The notes beneath the pieces are model-generated. The model saw only the letters and a list, made by a program, of their open reading frames with translations, did no database searches and was not told where the DNA came from. From the NCBI RefSeq assembly GCF_965638725.1, contig NC_134951.1:186001-250000 (forward strand): a stretch of DNA of 64,000 bases, read 5' to 3'. The DNA comes from Aptenodytes patagonicus. Lineage: Eukaryota; Chordata; Aves; Sphenisciformes; Spheniscidae. The translations under genes were made by a program, and so were the position numbers. Positions 59,960 through 64,000 of this stretch are shown one piece after another. Numbering within the stretch: the first letter of the stretch is position 1; the number at the start of each line of letters is the position of its first letter.

Positions 59960-60146
59960 CTGCGGGCCAGAGGCGCGGGCCGTGAGGCGAGGCTAGACGG
60001 CTGCGAGACCAGACCAGACCAGGCCCGGCGAGCCGGACCGGGCCGCGCCCGCCGGGCCTGTCAGCCGGGGCCGCGCCCCGGGCCTGCTGGCGGCGCCTGA
60101 CCGAGCCGGTTCCAGCCCGAGGCGGAGGCCAGCGGAGGGCAGCACA

Positions 60147-60195
60147 GGGGGGGAGGGGAGGGAGGGAGGGGGGGGAAGAGGAGGGGAGGGGAGGG
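60147..60195 (+). repeat. G-rich tract with quadruplex potential
   Basis: At least seven G-runs of three or more, separated by single A or short AAGA spacers, lie just inside the first NRBP1 intron next to its donor. The G-rich strand is the NRBP1 template. The pre-mRNA has a matching CCCCTCCC tract. Confidence 0.75.
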
Positions 60196-60206
60196 CGCAC
60201 GCTTAC

Positions 60207-60300
60207 CGGGCTCGCCCGGCACCTCCCGGTCCCCAAGCGCGTCGCTACTCCACCGCCTGACCGCCGCCGCCAACCGCCGCGCTGCGTAACGCGCCGTCCG
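60207..60300 (-). other. NRBP1: Predicted noncoding first exon of NRBP1
   Basis: A consensus donor (CCCG|GTAAGC, + strand GCTTAC at 60201-60206) closes a GC-rich candidate 5' UTR exon. It would splice over about 240 bp to the acceptor at 59960. CCAAT (60324-60328) and GC-box motifs lie directly upstream. The transcription start is a guess. Confidence 0.5.
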
Positions 60301-61322
60301 GGGTGGGGCTTCCCGCCCGACAGCCAATCAGAGCCCAGGAGCATGCCGTCAGCTTTCACGAATTGGCCGGTGGGCGGGGCTCCAGATCTATAACATGATA
60401 GGGGGCGCCCGCGCGCTCAGTGCGCGAAGGGCCGTGAAGCGGGGTGGGGAGAGCGGGGCGACTTGGCCCCGTGAGATAGCCAATGAGAGCCCAGGAGAGG
60501 AGACGTTAGCCTCCGCTGATTGGTTGGTGGGCGGGGCTAAGTGCATATAAGGCAATGGGGCACTGCCCCCCTTACTGTGCGAGGGGCGGTGGGGGTGTGC
60601 TGTCGTGGGTGGAGAGGCCCCCAGACGCACGCTGTGAGGGTGGGGCCGCCCTATGCCACGGGCAGGCGGTGGTACCGCCGGTCCCGAGTCCCCTATTCCC
60701 CTTTCCCGCCATATGATGAGTGTGCTCGGAGCGTGGCTGCCTAGGGTGGCCACCACCTTCGTCTCCCCGGGGCGGCAAGGCGAGCTGGCCTCCGGAGGGC
60801 TGCCGCAGCCCGCGGAGTGCGGCCGGCCCGGGGGAGGCCGCAGCAGTGGGAGGAGGGAGCTGCAGGGCAGCTCACGGCCAGAGGCGGGCCGTGGTGGGCA
60901 GTCCTGGGAGGGGCCCGTGCACCGCTGACAGGCTGGCGGGGGGGAGCGGCGGCCGAGCCCCGAGGGCCTGAGGCCGCCGAGCGGAGCGCGCTCCTGGCCC
61001 CTGCGCCGCGCTAGCCGCCGTTCGTCTCTATGGTAGGCTCTTCCGGCCCCTGTGCCGCGGCCGCGCGGGCTGAGCGCCGTCCCCCCGCGGCGACTCTATA
61101 GCCCGCGCTTCCGGCCGCGCGACTTCCGCTTGGCGGCTCGTTGGTGGGTGGTTCCGCCGCCCTCGCTGCCTCGCAGCCCGCGCTGGGCCGCTCGCGCCCT
61201 CCGGTGCCGCCCGGTACGGTCCGGTCGCGCGCGGCCCAGCTGCCGTCGCACCCGCCGCCGCCCCTCCGCGCAGGGCCGCCGCGCCGGGGGCCGGGTCCGC
61301 CGGTGGAGGCCGCCGCGGCGCC
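60300..61322. promoter_or_regulatory. Divergent NRBP1 / PPM1G promoter region (CpG island)
   Basis: About 1 kb between the likely NRBP1 first exon on the minus strand and the PPM1G start codon on the plus strand. It is CpG-dense throughout, with several GGGCGGGGC boxes, four CCAAT/ATTGG elements and two TATA-like words. The head-to-head gene order matches the mammalian arrangement, as I recall it. The left part contains a tandemly duplicated module, listed separately. Confidence 0.7.
60322..60591 (+). promoter_or_regulatory. Tandemly duplicated CCAAT/GC-box/TATA promoter module
   Basis: Copy A (60322-60436) and copy B (60478-60591) share, in the same order and about 156 bp apart: AGCCAATSAGAGCCCAGGAG (60322, 60478), ATTGGYYGGTGGGCGGGGCT (60362, 60519), a TATA-like word (TATAAC 60389; TATAAGG 60546) and GTGCGMGRRGGGC-like sequence (about 60420, 60576). 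The order suits transcription on the + strand, with starts expected near 60420 and 60575. Confidence 0.7.
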
Positions 61323-61442
61323 ATGGGCGCCTACCTGTCGCAGCCCAACACGGTGAAGAGCTCGGGAGACGGGGCTGGGCTCGGGCCGCGCCCGCTCCAC
61401 TTCGGCTTCAGCGCCATGCAGGGTTGGCGCGTCTCCATGGAG
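61323..61442 (+). CDS. PPM1G: PPM1G, first coding exon (40 residues; rest of the gene lies beyond the window)
   Basis: Protein phosphatase 1G, a PP2C-family Mg/Mn-dependent Ser/Thr phosphatase, mainly nuclear, acting on splicing factors, H2A-H2B and P-TEFb/7SK regulation. The exon encodes [14 protein letters not shown] and ends [12 protein letters not shown], the start of the PP2C domain, whose metal-binding residues lie further on. It closes with GAG|GTGAGC in phase 0. The ATG (61323-61325) has a good context (GGCGCCATGG). Gly-2 with Ser-6 fits an N-myristoylation consensus (MGxxxS). The next exon, expected to begin DAHNC, is not in the remaining 2.5 kb. No alternative gene fits both the sequence and the synteny. 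Confidence 0.95.
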
Positions 61443-64000
61443 GTGAGCGGGGCACCGGGCGCGGGCCCCGGGAGGCCGCTCCCCGGGGGGGGGCCGGTGA
61501 CGCCGGGCGCGGGCTGCCGCGGAGTCCCCGGAGCTGCGGCTCCAGCTGCGGGCCTGGCTGGGAGGTTTCCTTCTCCCCCGGCCCTTTCTCGGTGTCCTGC
61601 GCCGTCAGGCGGGCGGCGCGGCGGCCCCGCCGGCGCCCACCGGAGGGATGGGGCGGGGGGCGGGCGGTCCCTCCCTGCCGCGGGCCGAGGCGCTGAGGCC
61701 GCGGTGCCCACACCGTCGGAGCGGGGAGGGTCTGCCTCTCCCGCTGCTACCGTGGCCTTGCCGGAATGCCCGTAGGCTGTCGGTTGCCCCGGCTCCCACG
61801 GTGACCTGCTGGAGAGTCACCCCGCTTCGTGGGGGCACCACGCGGTTTCTCATCGGAGGCTCTCCCGGCACGTACAGCCCGAGAAATCCCGGCAGGGAGT
61901 GAGAGACTTGGGTTAAGAAGTGGCACAAAGGACAGTTTAGTGCTTGGGATGAAGCACTGAATGAAAGCAAATGAAAAATCCTCAGGCAAAATCTTTGCTT
62001 TTCTTTCCAGGCAGAAATTAAGTGTAAGTCTCTCTCTATTCTCTCTCTCCCTGTTTTTTTTTGTTGTTGTTTTGGTTTTTTTCCCTAGGCAAATTTATTG
62101 GAGGAATTTTCATTGCTGCTCTCAGTCTCCTGTAGCCAGCTTTATCATCCTATCAGCTAGGCTCCGTATGGGTCAAATGAAGTATCACAAGAGAAATATC
62201 TGAGTGCAGGAGCCAGGTGTTTGCCCATGCCCCTCCTGGTCAGGGAGTCTCTTGGAACTACTTTGTAAAGCTGCTTGTATAAGGGTAATGTCAAGCTGCT
62301 GGGACTATTTCTTTGCCTTGCCAGCAGTTACTCGTTACTTGAATTTTAACACCCTCTGTGAGTACCATTAATGTGCTGGTTTATTTTCCTTTCCAGGCAG
62401 CCAGCAAACAAGCTAAATTAGATAAGGATTGATATTGGTCCCCACAGCCCCCCCAGGTACATCTTCTCTGAACATGGTAAAGTGGCCTTCTTGTTTGCAG
62501 CCCTTTGGATAGTTTGGAGATGTCCCATTCAGGCTGTCAGGGATTAATTTTTTGCAAATATGGTTTCATGAGCCACTCTATCAGATACTTTACTGCTACT
62601 GAAATGTTACAGCAGTCTTACTGGTGATGAAACAGCGACCAGGTGTTTCCTCTTTTCTGTGTGCATTAGAGCTTTGCAAAACCATGGGCTCTAGTTTCCA
62701 GGGTAGAAGAGGCAGGAGAATTGGTGCTTGTGCTCTTAAGATACACTCAGAGTATGTGTGTGCTTAGCTGACTGTGACTGATAGTGTCTCAGCTGGTCCA
62801 CCCTGGTGACCTCTGGAGGGGTGAAATGGTGGCACAGAGACATTACCGGAACACTGAGGTGATGTGCAGTATAATCTCTGCAAGGTGATTAGCTCGTGTA
62901 AGAGGCTGAACGTAGGCAGTGTTCTGGCATCCTTGGTGCACAGAGGCTGAAAGTGTTTTAAGGAGACAGGCTTGGATGAGGGAGAGCGGAGAGTTGCCCC
63001 TATTTATAATGCTGGTGGGCTAAAGTAGCCCTCCCACAGGTGGGATATTGGCTCATAATTTCACTTATTTGAAGTCTGTTGTTGCTGCTGTTGACCTTTA
63101 CGGAAATTGAATGAGGCCCAGAGCTTGCAGCTGTGTTTTCTGCACTAGCCAACATCTTTGGCTTATCTCCCTGTTGGCAGAAGCAATACCGAGGACACTG
63201 GTGTAGACATGGTTTAGCTGTGTTATCACAAGAAATGAGAAGATGGCAGAAGCATTTGTGTTACAAGTTGAACCTGCTGCAAATTGCTTCTAAGTCTATG
63301 ATAGGAGAGAAACATGCATTGTTCCACATACAGCTGAGCAGAATTTGACAGTTCTGTTGTATTTGCTTGCATTCCAGTGCTATGTGTTCTTCTCTGTGTT
63401 GTCTTGTGTTTTTTTCCTTTTCTTCATGTTTAATTGTACTTTTGCTCTTCTGTAAGGCTTGGAGAAAGTTCTGAGCAAATATTTATGCTTAAGGCTTGTC
63501 CTGGTTTAACCAGCACTGTACCAGCTACTGGGAAGGAAATTAACTCTATCCCTGCTGAAACCAGGACAAGGCTTTAGTTATATGTTATGTTAGTGAAGCC
63601 AGTCAGAGTGTGTACAAGTAGTAGGACATAGGCATTTTTGGGTAGCAGAAATTTGTGTAAAGGAGTTGTCTTTTGCCTTTAACTTACGTTTTAGGAGCCC
63701 CCAGGTGAGGTAGGTATACAGGGCTCTGAAGAAATACTATAATAAAAATCCATTCTTAGTCCAGAGAGGTTGCTTTTTAAATAAGGAAATGTTTTGGGCA
63801 GATGAGGGACCCAAAGGATAAGGATACAAAAAAAAGTGTTAGGTACTATGAGCGAATAAGGAAAGAGAAGATGCTGAAGATGGCTTTTATGGTACAGAGA
63901 GGAGTGCTCTGGGATACAGTGAAAGGTGCAGGAGGCACTTTGGAGGTGGTTGGATGGGCCTCTCTGAGCTCTTTGGTGCTGTTCCGACCGTATTTCCAAG
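61443..64000 (+). other. PPM1G: PPM1G intron 1, start
   Basis: The CpG island continues to about 61900, then composition becomes ordinary. The only mobile element I recognise is the 72-bp mini-LTR at 63497-63568. The GC-rich open frames near 61.4-61.9 kb are composition artefacts. No PPM1G exon 2 is visible. Confidence 0.7.
63497..63568 (-). mobile_element. 72-bp miniature LTR with perfect terminal inverted repeats
   Basis: On the minus strand it is the first about 58 bases of the LTR family seen at 21.1 and 48.7 kb (TGTCCTGGTTTCAGCAGGGA through GTACAGTGCTG), joined directly to the last about 14 bases (GTTAAACCAGGACA). The ends form a perfect 11-bp inverted repeat (TGTCCTGGTTT / AAACCAGGACA). 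It is flanked by a perfect 5-bp target duplication AGGCT (63492-63496 and 63569-63573), the same length as for the full LTRs. It lies in PPM1G intron 1. Confidence 0.9.

Noticed and set aside
61052-61696. GC-rich + strand frames of 150-214 residues around the PPM1G first exon
   Set aside because: One is PPM1G exon 1 extended through its donor. The others are Arg/Pro/Gly-rich shadows of the CpG island.
1-64000. CRISPR arrays, prokaryotic operons, tRNA or rRNA genes
   Set aside because: No regularly spaced direct repeats, no tRNA-like box A/B pairs or cloverleafs and no rRNA segments were noticed. All the large repeats are CR1, LTR or simple sequence.

Overview
This is a stretch of bird nuclear genome. 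The evidence is four vertebrate genes with GT-AG introns, many CR1 LINE fragments (the dominant avian retrotransposon), and solo LTRs of a family that I recall as common in bird introns. I recall these LTRs from birds other than chickens, so a neoavian species is my guess; this is not proven. Gene identities come from recognising the translated exons and from gene order, with no database search.

Layout, left to right. (1) Positions 1-9.8 kb, + strand: the last ten coding exons of IFT172, a ciliary intraflagellar transport protein (341 C-terminal residues, stop at 9731-9733). (2) 10.1-12.9 kb, - strand: KRTCAP3, a four-pass membrane protein of 232 residues in five coding exons, converging on IFT172. 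(3) 13.0-60.3 kb, - strand: NRBP1, a pseudokinase adaptor of 531 residues in 17 coding exons. Two introns, of 16.8 kb and 19.9 kb, account for most of its length and hold most of the repeats. (4) About 60.3-61.3 kb: a CpG-island divergent promoter region. (5) 61.3 kb to the end, + strand: coding exon 1 (40 residues) of PPM1G, a PP2C-type phosphatase, followed by intron 1, which runs off the window. As I recall it, human chromosome 2p23 has the same order and relative orientations (PPM1G, NRBP1, KRTCAP3, IFT172), so this is a conserved syntenic block. The four genes are neighbours but I see no shared pathway.

Repeats: nine CR1 fragments in both orientations, one with an uninterrupted 559-codon reverse transcriptase frame; three full-length solo LTRs of one family, two with perfect 5-bp target duplications; and one 72-bp miniature version of the same LTR, also with a perfect 5-bp duplication. 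There are also several simple repeats, a 42-bp-unit minisatellite and a 24-bp duplication at an NRBP1 splice acceptor.

The observations most worth following are the miniature LTR in PPM1G intron 1, a diverged tandem duplication of a CCAAT/GC-box/TATA promoter module between NRBP1 and PPM1G, an unexplained CpG island inside NRBP1 intron 1, the duplicated branch-point/pyrimidine segment before NRBP1 coding exon 3, and the gap of about 0.1 kb between the NRBP1 polyadenylation signal and the KRTCAP3 start codon. I saw no CRISPR array, bacterial operon or other prokaryotic system.
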